From: Bacteroidaceae bacterium
GTDB taxonomy: Bacteria > Bacteroidota > Bacteroidia > Bacteroidales > Bacteroidaceae
NCBI GenBank assembly: GCA_024398785.1
Contig: JAKSIO010000006.1
Location: forward strand, 20,170-84,169
Length of the DNA stretch: 64,000 nt
Direction: 5' to 3'
In this document: positions 44,580 to 53,101 of the stretch, piece after piece
How the letters are laid out: each line of letters starts with the position of its first letter
Numbering within the stretch: the stretch's first letter is position 1
Position numbers and translations under genes: made by a program
The notes under the pieces: generated by a model
Databases searched by the model: none
Seen by the model: the letters and a program-made list of their open reading frames with translations, nothing else
What the model was told of the DNA's origin: nothing

Positions 44580-45242
44580 TTAGAAGAATGTTTCTCTTGC
44601 GCGTTCCTTAACAGCTGCGCTTGCAGTGAACGGGATTCTTGTTGTATATCCCTGACGCGATGCCACTATCATTTTGGTAGGCCAATTGAAAATGTCGCTG
44701 TTCCACTGGGCTACGGTATCGTTATAAACGGCACGGGCTGCAGTAATCTCACGCTGAAGATAGGAATTCTGCTGCATGGCATCGGCTATGGCATTATGAG
44801 CCTTCAGTTCCGGATAGGCCTCAACCTGCGGGAACAGACGGCCTGATATGGTATCAATCTGATTGGAAATATCATTACGGTTGCCCTCTGCAATCTTTCC
44901 GCCACGCAGTGCGGCAACAGATGTCATAACATCCTTATCCAGTTCTACGGCACGGTTTACAAGACCAACAACATTCTGCAGAATCTGTACTCTCTGCTCA
45001 AGATAATTGTCAATCTGAGAGGCATCGGCCTGAATCTTCTGTTCCAACTGCTGGAAATAGTTCTTTGCCTTTATCTTTTTGAAAAGGAATATCAGCCCCG
45101 GCAGAATACCAAGAAGCCACAGGGCTATTTCAAAAATGACTGAACCGGCACCTGTCTTGACCGGTAACTGACGTTCAATAACATTCACATCGCGACCCTG
45201 ACCGTTAACAGGTCCTGTAATTTCATCCAATTGATTTGCCAT
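44580..45242 (-). CDS. LemA family protein
   Basis: The protein has 220 residues from MANQLDEI; the long frame upstream lies in the intergenic region and is excluded by the promoter. One membrane helix (about 32-50) is followed by the LemA helical domain: Y-L-E-Q-R-V-Q-I-L-Q-N-V-V, F-P-Q-V-E-A-Y-P-E-L-K-A-H, Y-L-Q-R-E-I-T-A-A-R and Y-N-D-T-V-A-Q-W-N. LemA proteins are membrane-anchored with an outward helical bundle; the function is not known. Confidence 0.9.
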   Translation of the reverse strand: MANQLDEITGPVNGQGRDVNVIERQLPVKTGAGSVIFEIALWLLGILPGLIFLFKKIKAKNYFQQLEQKIQADASQIDNYLEQRVQILQNVVGLVNRAVELDKDVMTSVAALRGGKIAEGNRNDISNQIDTISGRLFPQVEAYPELKAHNAIADAMQQNSYLQREITAARAVYNDTVAQWNSDIFNWPTKMIVASRQGYTTRIPFTASAAVKERARETFF

Positions 45243-45268
45243 AATAGTTATTTTTGGGTTGTTGAACA

Positions 45269-45276
45269 CAAAGATA
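45269..45276 (-). promoter_or_regulatory. -7 promoter element of lemA
   Basis: TATCTTTG on the minus strand, 26 nt before the start at 45242. Confidence 0.55.
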
Positions 45277-45288
45277 TTAAAAAAAACG

Positions 45289-45296
45289 TACTTTTG
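45289..45296 (+). promoter_or_regulatory. -7 promoter element of pncC
   Basis: TACTTTTG, ending 6 nt before the ATG at 45303. It excludes the in-frame ATG at 45231. Confidence 0.6.
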
Positions 45297-45302
45297 CACT
45301 AT

Positions 45303-45785
45303 ATGGAGATAGAAAATCAGATAAAAAACGCAGCAAAAACGCTTGTAGAAACTTTGACACAGCGTGGTGAACGTCTGACATGCGCCGAATCTCTTACCGG
45401 AGGTCTGGTTGCAGCTACAATAGTTAGTGTACCGGGGGCATCGAACACCTTTTTCCAAGGACTTGTGACATACCAGGACCAGGCAAAAGAGCAGTTGCTT
45501 GACATTCCGCATTCCGTCATTGCCGGTCATGGAGCTATAAGCAGCCAGACAGCAGAACTTATGGCACGCGGAGCCGCATCAAAAGGCCATGCCAACATGG
45601 CACTTGCAACTACAGGGAATGCAGGTCCCAGTGCAGCAGAAGGTAAAGCTGTTGGTTTGGTTTTTACGTCCGTATATTACAATGGAAAATGCAAAGTTAC
45701 GCAGCACCACTACACGGGTGAGCGTAACTCTATTAGAATGCAGACACTTCTTTCAGTTCTTGAAGAAGCTGTCTCTATGCTGTAA
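45303..45785 (+). CDS. pncC: nicotinamide-nucleotide amidohydrolase (CinA C-terminal domain)
   Basis: The protein has 160 residues, the single-domain PncC form without the CinA N-terminal domain. Conserved motifs are L-T-C-A-E-S-L-T-G-G-L-V-A, S-V-P-G-A-S-x-x-F-x-Q-G, and G-N-A-G-P near 98. It converts NMN to nicotinic acid mononucleotide and ammonia in NAD recycling. It begins at 45303 on an almost leaderless mRNA and converges with the ferredoxin gene. Confidence 0.92.
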   Translation: MEIENQIKNAAKTLVETLTQRGERLTCAESLTGGLVAATIVSVPGASNTFFQGLVTYQDQAKEQLLDIPHSVIAGHGAISSQTAELMARGAASKGHANMALATTGNAGPSAAEGKAVGLVFTSVYYNGKCKVTQHHYTGERNSIRMQTLLSVLEEAVSML

Positions 45786-45806
45786 TTTTCTCAGATTTGC
45801 TGTTTT

Positions 45807-47336
45807 TCAGAATCCGAAATCAAAATCATCGCTGATTTCCACCTTATCCTCCTGTGGAGCTTGTGCTTCTGTGTGCACAGGATTGCCCACAATATGTACA
45901 GCGTGTTCGGGGCAGATGTATTCGCAACCGCCGCAACCTATGCAATATTCGGTGTGAGTCTCAGGAATAGTAAGATAACCCTGATATTTGACCATAACTA
46001 TGCCGCCAACAGGACAATGCTCAGCGCATGCTCCGCATGATTTTTCTTTCTTTACAACAACACACTTGTCAGGGTTGAAAACAACGTGTCCAACCTGGGT
46101 TATGTGCTTCTTCTCAACAGAAATAGGTTTTATAGCACCGGCGGGACAGGTTTCGGAGCATATTGTACAATCATAGTTGCAATAGCCTTTGTCAAAAGCC
46201 ATAACCGGTTGCAGTATTCCGCCAATACCATATTCCAGACCGGCCGGTTTGAGAACATGCTGCGGACAATTGACTATACACATATGACAGCCTGTACAGA
46301 ATCTGTTCAGATTGTCATGACTGACAGAACCTGCCGGAGACAGCGGTATCTGCTTGTCAAATTCACTGACAACTGCACCACTCTGTTCAGTCCTTCTTGC
46401 GTGAATCTGCTGACTTGCAACGGCAGCTCCTACAATCATACTGCTGCGTAGAAAATCACGGCGGCCGGCATCGGGTTTATCAGTACCGTCTATAGCCACA
46501 CTGCCCTTCTTTGGCAATCCGTAATACATGGCACCCTGTTTGCAGTTTGAAATGCAGTTGAAACAGGAAACGCAACGGCTGTAGTCTATATTCTGATTTT
46601 TGGAGTCTATGCAGTAAGCCTTGCATTTTTTTGCACACGCCCCGCAATGGTTGCATTTTGTAGTGTCAATACGCATTTTGAACAATGAATACTTTGACAG
46701 AAAGCCAAGTATTGTTCCAACCGGGCAAACCGTATTGCACCATGTGCGTCCGTGATGGAAAGAGATATGGCCAACAATCAGGAATGTCAGTATTGCAATA
46801 ATCAGTGCAAAAACACTGCGCAACGATACATCTACAAGAAACAAATCATAATTGCCTTTGCTCTGAGCTATAGTTGCAACAAGATTGTTGCACAATCCGA
46901 ACAGCGGACGCAGCAACTGCGATACCATGCGGCCGAATGCGCTGTACGGCTCAAACAGACCTACCAATATTGTCACTCCGCACAACCATGCAACAAGCAG
47001 AATGCCAAGCCATATCCAGCGGTGCAAGTTATAATTCTTTTCCTTGAAACCGTATTTCTTTTTGTTGCGGCGGGTAAAACACTTGCGGTTTGCCAACCAG
47101 TCAAAGAAATCCTGAAATATGCCCAAAGGACATAATACTGAACAATATACACGGCCAAACAGCAATGTTGCACCTATAATTATAACAAGTGCAATAACAT
47201 TGAGGGAAAGCAATGCGGGTAAAAACTGAAAATTCTGAATATGAAAGTTAGGAAACAGCTCAGCTATTTCCATAAAACTCAACGTAAACAGCAGCAATAC
47301 CGCAACTGCAAAAGCAATTCTTATTTTGCGTAACAT
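45807..47336 (-). CDS. polytopic ferredoxin with internal twin-arginine segment
   Basis: The protein has 509 residues. Residues 1-215 have five or more helices with NapH-like C-x3-C-P motifs (V-Y-C-S-V-L-C-P, W-C-N-T-V-C-P). Two 4Fe-4S motifs follow (C-N-H-C-G-A-C-A-K-K-C, C-V-S-C-F-N-C-I-S-N-C). At about 288 a twin-arginine segment occurs (R-R-D-F-L-R-S-S-M-I-V-G-A-A-V-A). After it come further ferredoxin cysteines: C-T-G-C-H-M-C, C-T-I-C-S-E-T-C, C-G-A-C-A-E-H-C, C-I-G-C-G-G-C. It looks like a NapH-like protein joined to a Tat-exported ferredoxin. It is a probable electron-transfer protein to the periplasm. Confidence 0.85.
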   Translation of the reverse strand: MLRKIRIAFAVAVLLLFTLSFMEIAELFPNFHIQNFQFLPALLSLNVIALVIIIGATLLFGRVYCSVLCPLGIFQDFFDWLANRKCFTRRNKKKYGFKEKNYNLHRWIWLGILLVAWLCGVTILVGLFEPYSAFGRMVSQLLRPLFGLCNNLVATIAQSKGNYDLFLVDVSLRSVFALIIAILTFLIVGHISFHHGRTWCNTVCPVGTILGFLSKYSLFKMRIDTTKCNHCGACAKKCKAYCIDSKNQNIDYSRCVSCFNCISNCKQGAMYYGLPKKGSVAIDGTDKPDAGRRDFLRSSMIVGAAVASQQIHARRTEQSGAVVSEFDKQIPLSPAGSVSHDNLNRFCTGCHMCIVNCPQHVLKPAGLEYGIGGILQPVMAFDKGYCNYDCTICSETCPAGAIKPISVEKKHITQVGHVVFNPDKCVVVKKEKSCGACAEHCPVGGIVMVKYQGYLTIPETHTEYCIGCGGCEYICPEHAVHIVGNPVHTEAQAPQEDKVEISDDFDFGF

Positions 47337-47338
47337 AA

Positions 47339-48271
47339 TCAGAGCTTGACTCTCTTCACGTTCAATGATTCAAGATCCATGGTTCCCATACCAAGAGCCT
47401 GTGCCTGTGCAATGTGTCCAACCTCTTCCAGAGACATGCTCTTGAACTGATTGAAGAACTTGACAGCTGCAGTGTCAACAGCAACTATATCTGTAGATGC
47501 AAACAAAGCCTTTGTAAGCGCCACATCGTTCTCTGAGCGACCCTGAGGACCGTTTGCAGTCATAATGCGGTAGGCATCGACTATATTCAGAGCGGCCGGT
47601 TTATGGAATGTTGTCAAATCTGCTATACTCTCATGCAGGCCTTTTGAATGAATTGCACGGCGGTCCCATACAATACCCATAAGGTTCTTCATACTGATAG
47701 TCAGCTTTGCACCTCCGTGAGTCTTTAGAACCGGCATATTGAACCATACGTCGCAGTCAAGAATTGCCTTGTGTACCAGGACATCTTTCAGAACCTTGGC
47801 CTTTGGAAGTTCAACCTTCTCATAGTAAGAAACATTGTCTGCAGGAACCATAATACCGCCCGCAGCCTCTACAGCCTTCTGAATACCGCTCAAATCGTAG
47901 CAGCGCACCCAGTTATCGCAGGAGTGGTCAAATACCTTAACCTCTGCGGCACCTGCTTCAAGACAAAGTTGCACCATACGTGCTACAAGTTCAGGGTTGG
48001 TATTTGCACCCAGTTCAGGAGTACGTGCCCAACCTATATTCGGTTTCAGAACAACCTTCTGCCCTTTCTTTACAAACTTTTCTATTCCGCCAAGTTCCTT
48101 AAGGGCGGCATCGAGCATAGCGGCAGGCTCACCGTTCATAACAGCAGCCATATCAACGGCCTTACCACTTTTTGCAGAAGTAGCAGCCATTACATCCATC
48201 AGTCCGTTACTCTTTATTGTAACCAGCGCTCCGGCAGCTGCAAGAGCTTTAAGAAATTCACGTCTATCCAT
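47339..48271 (-). CDS. DUF362 family protein with Tat signal
   Basis: The protein has 310 residues. The N-terminus M-D-R-R-E-F-L-K-A-L-A-A-A-G is a twin-arginine signal. The rest has the DUF362 pattern: V-V-L-K-P-N-I-G, V-F-D-H-S near 120, L-K-T-H-G-G-A-K-L-T and M-K-N-L-M-G near 200. DUF362 proteins are often next to or fused with ferredoxins; the reaction is unknown. It lies 2 nt before the ferredoxin gene in the operon order and downstream of tatC. Confidence 0.88.
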   Translation of the reverse strand: MDRREFLKALAAAGALVTIKSNGLMDVMAATSAKSGKAVDMAAVMNGEPAAMLDAALKELGGIEKFVKKGQKVVLKPNIGWARTPELGANTNPELVARMVQLCLEAGAAEVKVFDHSCDNWVRCYDLSGIQKAVEAAGGIMVPADNVSYYEKVELPKAKVLKDVLVHKAILDCDVWFNMPVLKTHGGAKLTISMKNLMGIVWDRRAIHSKGLHESIADLTTFHKPAALNIVDAYRIMTANGPQGRSENDVALTKALFASTDIVAVDTAAVKFFNQFKSMSLEEVGHIAQAQALGMGTMDLESLNVKRVKL

Positions 48272-48351
48272 ATTATAAAAATTTTATATTTGACTAATTA
48301 TTGTTGGATTTGTTTAATTCAGTTGAGTCTATTTGATTCAGTGACATCGGT

Positions 48352-49125
48352 TTAATTCCGGCATATCAGAATACTGAATTCGTACAGCAGATACAGCGGA
48401 CATGTAACCACCATAAGCGTAAATATATCGCCGCTTGGTGTAATAATTGCCGCCAGTATCATCAAAACAACCAATGCATGGCGTCTGTATTTTTTCAGCA
48501 CACTCTTAGGGAGCACTCCTATCCTGTTCAAAATCGATGCCAACACCGGCAGTTCAAACACTATTCCCATAACAAGAATAAGCCCTATGAACATTCCTAT
48601 GTACGATGTCAACGATATCTGGTTGGGAATATCACTGCTTACCTGATACGTTCCCAAAAATCTTATTGTCAATGGGAATATTATGCAGTACCCTACAGCC
48701 ACTCCTAAATAGAACAACACTGCCGCAAAGGAAAATGCACCTTTTATTGCACGTTTTTCGTTTTTATACAGCGCCGGAGCCACAAATGTCCAGAGAAAAT
48801 AAACAAGCAGCGGCGCAGTCAGAACAACGGCAAGCAGCATAGACACGCGCAAATGCACAAAGAACTGGCTTGCAAGTTCAATATTTATAAGATCAAGACT
48901 GAATTGGGAAACCGAGTCAGAATTTATCAGAGCGGCAAGCTTACTCAGCCAGCCATAGAAAAAGAAGTCCGGTTTGCACGGAGCAAGAATTATTCTGAAG
49001 ACAGGTTCCTTGAAAGCGAATGCCACAAACATTGCCACAACAAGAACCAGAATCATTCTGAACAACACCTTGCGCAGTTCATCCAGATGACCCCAGAAAG
49101 ACATCTCTTTTTCCGGACCTGCCAT
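48352..49125 (-). CDS. tatC: Sec-independent protein translocase TatC
   Basis: The protein has 257 residues with six helices. The N-terminus M-S-F-W-G-H-L-D-E-L-R carries the E/D-L-R substrate-recognition motif. F-V-A-P-A-L-Y-K-N-E-K and L-P-V-L-A are also typical. It binds the twin-arginine signals of folded proteins. It follows tatA after 20 nt, and two twin-arginine proteins lie just downstream. Confidence 0.95.
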   Translation of the reverse strand: MAGPEKEMSFWGHLDELRKVLFRMILVLVVAMFVAFAFKEPVFRIILAPCKPDFFFYGWLSKLAALINSDSVSQFSLDLINIELASQFFVHLRVSMLLAVVLTAPLLVYFLWTFVAPALYKNEKRAIKGAFSFAAVLFYLGVAVGYCIIFPLTIRFLGTYQVSSDIPNQISLTSYIGMFIGLILVMGIVFELPVLASILNRIGVLPKSVLKKYRRHALVVLMILAAIITPSGDIFTLMVVTCPLYLLYEFSILICRN

Positions 49126-49145
49126 GTTTGGAATATTACAAGCCG

Positions 49146-49367
49146 TTATTCTTTTGTTTGTTGCTTATCTGAGTCTGATTCAGATGACGATGTATCGTCT
49201 TTTTTGATTTCCTCTTCAATCTCGTTCATTCCCTGCTTGAAGCTTTTTACGCCCTTTCCAAGGCCGCGCATCAGTTCAGGAATTTTCTTACCGCCAAACA
49301 ACAGCAGAACAACCAGCACAATAGCTACCAGTTCCCAAGCACTCAATCCTAAAATCAATGGTGTCAT
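49146..49367 (-). CDS. tatA: Sec-independent protein translocase TatA
   Basis: The protein has 73 residues. One membrane helix is followed by the amphipathic helix with the family motif F-G-G-K-K-I-P-E-L-M-R-G-L-G-K-G and an acidic, Ser-rich tail. It forms the pore with TatC. No TatB is present, as expected for this minimal system. It has its own -7 promoter, next to the MITE-like element. Confidence 0.95.
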   Translation of the reverse strand: MTPLILGLSAWELVAIVLVVLLLFGGKKIPELMRGLGKGVKSFKQGMNEIEEEIKKDDTSSSESDSDKQQTKE

Positions 49368-49413
49368 ATACCTAATTCAATTTTTACGTTATCAACATTT
49401 TGTATCTTACCCA

Positions 49414-49421
49414 CAAACATA
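49414..49421 (-). promoter_or_regulatory. -7 promoter element of the tat operon
   Basis: TATGTTTG on the minus strand, 46 nt before tatA. The sequence upstream of it, where a -33 element would lie, is the end of the MITE-like element. Confidence 0.55.
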
Positions 49422-49430
49422 CAAAAAAAA

Positions 49431-49785
49431 TGAACAGGGGACAGGTTCCGTTCACCATTTTTTTGCCGGAATTTGGAGGCACCAGCAGCAGTATCCAATT
49501 TGGAACGTGTGCAAAACCCCGAGCATTTGAGAACGTTCCCACAAAGAGAATACCGTCACCCCGTCCACACGGTACTGTGAAGGCACCAGCAGCAATATTC
49601 AAATTGGAACGTGTGCAAAACCCCGGGCATTTGAGAACGTTCCCACAAAGAGAATACCGTCACCCCGTCCACACGGTACTGTGAAGGCACCAGCAGCAGT
49701 ATTCAAATTGGAACGTGTGCAACCCCCCGGGCATTTGAGAACGTTCGGCCTCCAAAAATGGCGAACGGGACCTGTCCCCTGTTCA
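49431..49785. mobile_element. MITE-like element with terminal inverted repeats
   Basis: The ends are 26-bp inverted repeats (49431-49456 and 49760-49785) with 24 of 26 bases matching. Further inward both ends have CCATTTTT and TGGAGGC. The flanks both read ACAAAAAAAATG (49421-49432 and 785-796 of the same kb), a possible 12-bp target duplication, although it is low in complexity. The centre is a 104-bp tandem repeat. It encodes no transposase, so it would need one in trans. It fills the tatA-to-barrel intergenic space. Confidence 0.7.
49478..49746 (+). repeat. 104-bp tandem repeat, 2.6 copies
   Basis: Units start at 49478, 49582 and 49686. The first two differ at 4 of 104 positions and the third is cut at about 61 bp. 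Each unit contains two inverted pairs: GGAACGT with ACGTTCC, and TACCGT with ACGGTA. There is no spacer diversity, so it is not a CRISPR array. Confidence 0.92.
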
Positions 49786-49821
49786 CAAAAAAAATGGGCG
49801 CCGAATGGCACCCATTTTTTA
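49786..49821 (-). terminator. intrinsic terminator of the large barrel gene
   Basis: AATGGGCGCC and GGCACCCATT form a stem with one mismatch and a short loop, followed on the minus strand by an eight-T run. A T run on the other side makes it potentially bidirectional. Confidence 0.7.
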
Positions 49822-49843
49822 AGTATGCTGATTGGATAACTTT

Positions 49844-52800
49844 TTAGAAGCCGCCGAAGCCGCCACCAAAGCCGCCGCCCATCATGCCGCCGCCCATGCC
49901 GCCGCCGAAGCCGCCCATGCCGCCGCCCATCATGCCGCCGCCACCCATCATCATACCGCCGCCCATGCCGCCGCCCATAGCGCGGGCACTACGCATGTTG
50001 GCACGTGTCTCTTTTGTTCCGAACATAGAGAGACGATAGATGAAGTTGACCATGAAGTAGCTGTTGATGTTGTTGGTATATGTATCACGACGCATTGTAG
50101 CGCTGACCATACGGCTGATTGTGCTACGCTGGCGCAGAATATCGTATGCGGATATCTGCAAAGTACCGGTATTGCCGCGGAAGAATGAAATGGATGCACT
50201 GGCATTCCAGATCAGTTCGTTGGTGTTCATGTCTTTTGAAGCATAACCTCTACGGCTTGACATTTCAAGGTCAGTAGCCAGACGGACATTGTGCCATGGA
50301 AGCAAACCTGAGAAACTAGGTCCGTAAGAGAAGTCAAATGTATTCATGTTACGGTCTGGCTGCAAGTCATTTGTGTTGTTGCTGAAACGCAAATCACCGC
50401 GCAATGCAACTTCTATCCAGTCATCACGGTAAGAAAGTTCAAGATCTGTATTTGCACCCAGGTTTCTTGATGTTCTAAGCTGTGACTCGCCGCCAAATAC
50501 TGATGCCCAACCTTCCTGATGCTGGAAACTTGCTCCGATTGAATTTACAATAGCGAAACGTGCATCCATAAGGTTGTAGTTCTGTGTAAAGTTCAAACGT
50601 GTGTTCCAGTTGCTGAAGAAACCGTCAAGGTTGACAGGCATTGTAATAGTACCAAAGTTCTCCAACAGGTCTGTTTTGCTTGACTGGCTGCGCAGTGTGG
50701 TTGAGAAACTACCGTTGATTGAATAACTTGCAAGAGTCTGTGTATTTGACTTGTTGTAACGGATATTTACAGAGTGTGTGAATGTTGGTTTGAGACCAGG
50801 ATTACCCTTCTTGATTGCCAACGGGTTACTATCATCTGTAATATCGATCATATCTGTCATGTTAGGCTGGGCGCTACGTCCGTTGTAACTGATGTTGAGT
50901 TGCTCCTGACGTGTCCAACGGTAACGGTATGTAAGAGATGGTGTAAAGTTGAATACAGTACGTTTGAGAATTGTATCGGCTCCCATAAATCTGTAGTTCA
51001 TCTCCGATGTCTGCGGCAGAACTGCAACACCCACTGTAAAGTTCACCTTGTCAGATGCACGGCGCAACTGGATCTGAGCAGTCTGGTCATAGTTGTAATA
51101 GTTGTTTCTCTGACTCAGGTTTGCATCTAATGCCTCTTTATAGTTATCAGGAAGATTCCAGATGTAATTTCCGGCTGAGTCAAGAACACCCCAGTTGATA
51201 TTCGGATCAAATGCACCAAGCTGGTCCAATGAATAGGTTGAACGGTCGCTGTTTGACTTTGCATAACTGAATTGATAGTTGAACTGCAAGTAAGTCTGGG
51301 TTGCGATAGGTTCTGTATAAGACAACTGGGCACTCAAGTTGATACGGTCATTAGGCTGATCGTTATAACGGTTCATCGGAGTTTTCAACGGTTTGTTAGG
51401 CTTGTCAGCACCCGGCATCTGTGTAACAGTGTACTGGTCATTGCGGGACATTGATTCGTTATTGCCGCTTGAATATGAATAATTACCGTTGAAAGTAAGG
51501 TTACGGCCCTGTTTTCCATTGAAACGCTGTGTAAACATAATACGGCCGCTGGTCTGCAAAGATGGAGAAATGGAATTCTGGATACTGGTCTGAGCGTTAC
51601 GGACAGTAAGTTCCAATGAATCCAACATATCCATTGCAGGGTCTGCACTCTCTGTTACAAATTCACCATTATTCCATTTGTCAACAATTTTGAGTACACT
51701 GTCCAACGGATTCTCTGAATACAGATACGGATCATCAGCAAATGTAGCGTTGTTGCTGAAAGAATTGCTCTTTGATTTTGTATAAGATACGGATGGAGTG
51801 AACAGCAGACTGGTCATTTCGCTCTGGTTCCACTCAAAACGGATCTGACCGGTTACACCGTTGCTCTTGCTGTTGCTGCTGCTGTAGCTGTTGCCCCATG
51901 TATGTGTACCACCTGTATAGAAGTTCTCACTTGAAGACTTTGTCTGGTTCTTTGAGTTGTTATAGTTGTAGTTTACACTACCGCCAATTTCAAACTGATA
52001 AGATTCAGAGTTGATCTCACGACCAAGGTTGCGGGCAAAGTTAAGACCTGCAGTAACGCGCTGGTTGACACCGCCGCCTCCGCCGAAGCCACCCATACCA
52101 CGCATACCGCCAAAGCCGCCGGCCATACCGCTGGTACTGTTACCGCCGTTGGCAATGATAGACATCTGACGGTCCTCGTCAAAGTGGTTCATAGAGATTG
52201 ACACGTTGTACAGGTTGTTTACATTGAATTCATTCTCTTCCAACGGACGTCCGTAACCAACATTGAAGTTACCGAACCAACCTTTTGCCATACCCTTGCG
52301 TACCTGAAGGTCAATAACGGTTTCTTCGTTACCGTCGTCAATACCTGTCATACGGGCCATATCACTCTTCTTGTCATAAGCCTTAACCTTTTCAATCATT
52401 TCTGCTGTAAGGTTCTGCATAGCTACTGACTTATCGTTATCAAAGAATTCCTTACCATTTACAAGGATTCTTGATACTGTCTTTCCGTTTACGGTAATGT
52501 TACCGTCGCTGCTGATCTGAACGCCCGGCAATTTGCGGACAAGTTCTTCAACGGTTGCACCCTCAGGAAGACGATATGCATCAGTGTTGAACATCATTGT
52601 ATCGGCAACCATGGTCATTTTTTCTACAGCTGCTGAAATTACAACGTCATCAAGCACTTTTGAATCAGCCTTAAGAGTAACTTTTCCCACATTGACAGAA
52701 GCAGATCTGATTGTGAAACTCTTTTCTGTAGGCAGATAGCCAATGTAAGAAGCTTTAAGCACATACTGACCCGGAGCCAGTTTGGTAACTGTAAACGTAC

Positions 52801-52990
52801 CGTCATCATTTGTTGATGCACCGTTTACATACACTGAATCAGGCAATGTATATACCTGCACATTACCAGGATAAAGCGGTTCTGCACTATCAAAGTCGTA
52901 CAAAGAACCTCTCAACTCCAGATTGCCCTCCTGCGCCATTGCAAAAGCACAACACAGCACAGAGGCAAGAATCGTTGAAAATCTTTTCAT
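49844..52990 (-). CDS. outer-membrane beta-barrel protein, TonB-receptor-like, with Gly/Met tail
   Basis: The protein has 1048 residues. A signal peptide (1-19) precedes a carboxypeptidase-regulatory-like domain (about 22-110, L-R-G-S-L-Y-D-F...F-T-V-T-K-L-A-P-G-Q-Y-V-L-K-A-S-Y-I-G-Y), then a plug domain with V-E-E-L-V-R-K-L-P-G-V and I-L-V-N-G-K-E, and a strand-rich barrel, as in the OMP_b-brl_3 family. A TonB box is not clear. The last ~60 residues are nearly all Gly and Met, ending G-F-G-G-F, like the secreted protein at 531-1400. Its substrate is unknown. Confidence 0.88.
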   Translation of the reverse strand: MKRFSTILASVLCCAFAMAQEGNLELRGSLYDFDSAEPLYPGNVQVYTLPDSVYVNGASTNDDGTFTVTKLAPGQYVLKASYIGYLPTEKSFTIRSASVNVGKVTLKADSKVLDDVVISAAVEKMTMVADTMMFNTDAYRLPEGATVEELVRKLPGVQISSDGNITVNGKTVSRILVNGKEFFDNDKSVAMQNLTAEMIEKVKAYDKKSDMARMTGIDDGNEETVIDLQVRKGMAKGWFGNFNVGYGRPLEENEFNVNNLYNVSISMNHFDEDRQMSIIANGGNSTSGMAGGFGGMRGMGGFGGGGGVNQRVTAGLNFARNLGREINSESYQFEIGGSVNYNYNNSKNQTKSSSENFYTGGTHTWGNSYSSSNSKSNGVTGQIRFEWNQSEMTSLLFTPSVSYTKSKSNSFSNNATFADDPYLYSENPLDSVLKIVDKWNNGEFVTESADPAMDMLDSLELTVRNAQTSIQNSISPSLQTSGRIMFTQRFNGKQGRNLTFNGNYSYSSGNNESMSRNDQYTVTQMPGADKPNKPLKTPMNRYNDQPNDRINLSAQLSYTEPIATQTYLQFNYQFSYAKSNSDRSTYSLDQLGAFDPNINWGVLDSAGNYIWNLPDNYKEALDANLSQRNNYYNYDQTAQIQLRRASDKVNFTVGVAVLPQTSEMNYRFMGADTILKRTVFNFTPSLTYRYRWTRQEQLNISYNGRSAQPNMTDMIDITDDSNPLAIKKGNPGLKPTFTHSVNIRYNKSNTQTLASYSINGSFSTTLRSQSSKTDLLENFGTITMPVNLDGFFSNWNTRLNFTQNYNLMDARFAIVNSIGASFQHQEGWASVFGGESQLRTSRNLGANTDLELSYRDDWIEVALRGDLRFSNNTNDLQPDRNMNTFDFSYGPSFSGLLPWHNVRLATDLEMSSRRGYASKDMNTNELIWNASASISFFRGNTGTLQISAYDILRQRSTISRMVSATMRRDTYTNNINSYFMVNFIYRLSMFGTKETRANMRSARAMGGGMGGGMMMGGGGMMGGGMGGFGGGMGGGMMGGGFGGGFGGF

Positions 52991-53101
52991 TTAGATATGA
53001 TATTTAATTAAGTTTTACCAAATATTTTGAACTTACACTACATTATTATATAGCAAGTGCAACAATGTTAAATAGAAATATGAAGTTTTATTAAAAAAAA
53101 A

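Noticed and set aside
49400..49684. Frames inside the MITE-like element
   Set aside because: They follow the 104-bp repeat without a signal, start or known motif.
49478..49746. Regular 104-bp repeats as a CRISPR array
   Set aside because: The repeat units are contiguous and near-identical, with no variable spacers, and no cas genes are near.
49832..50188. Ala/His-rich frame on the plus strand
   Set aside because: It is the antisense shadow of the Gly/Met codons of the barrel gene tail and has no start signals.
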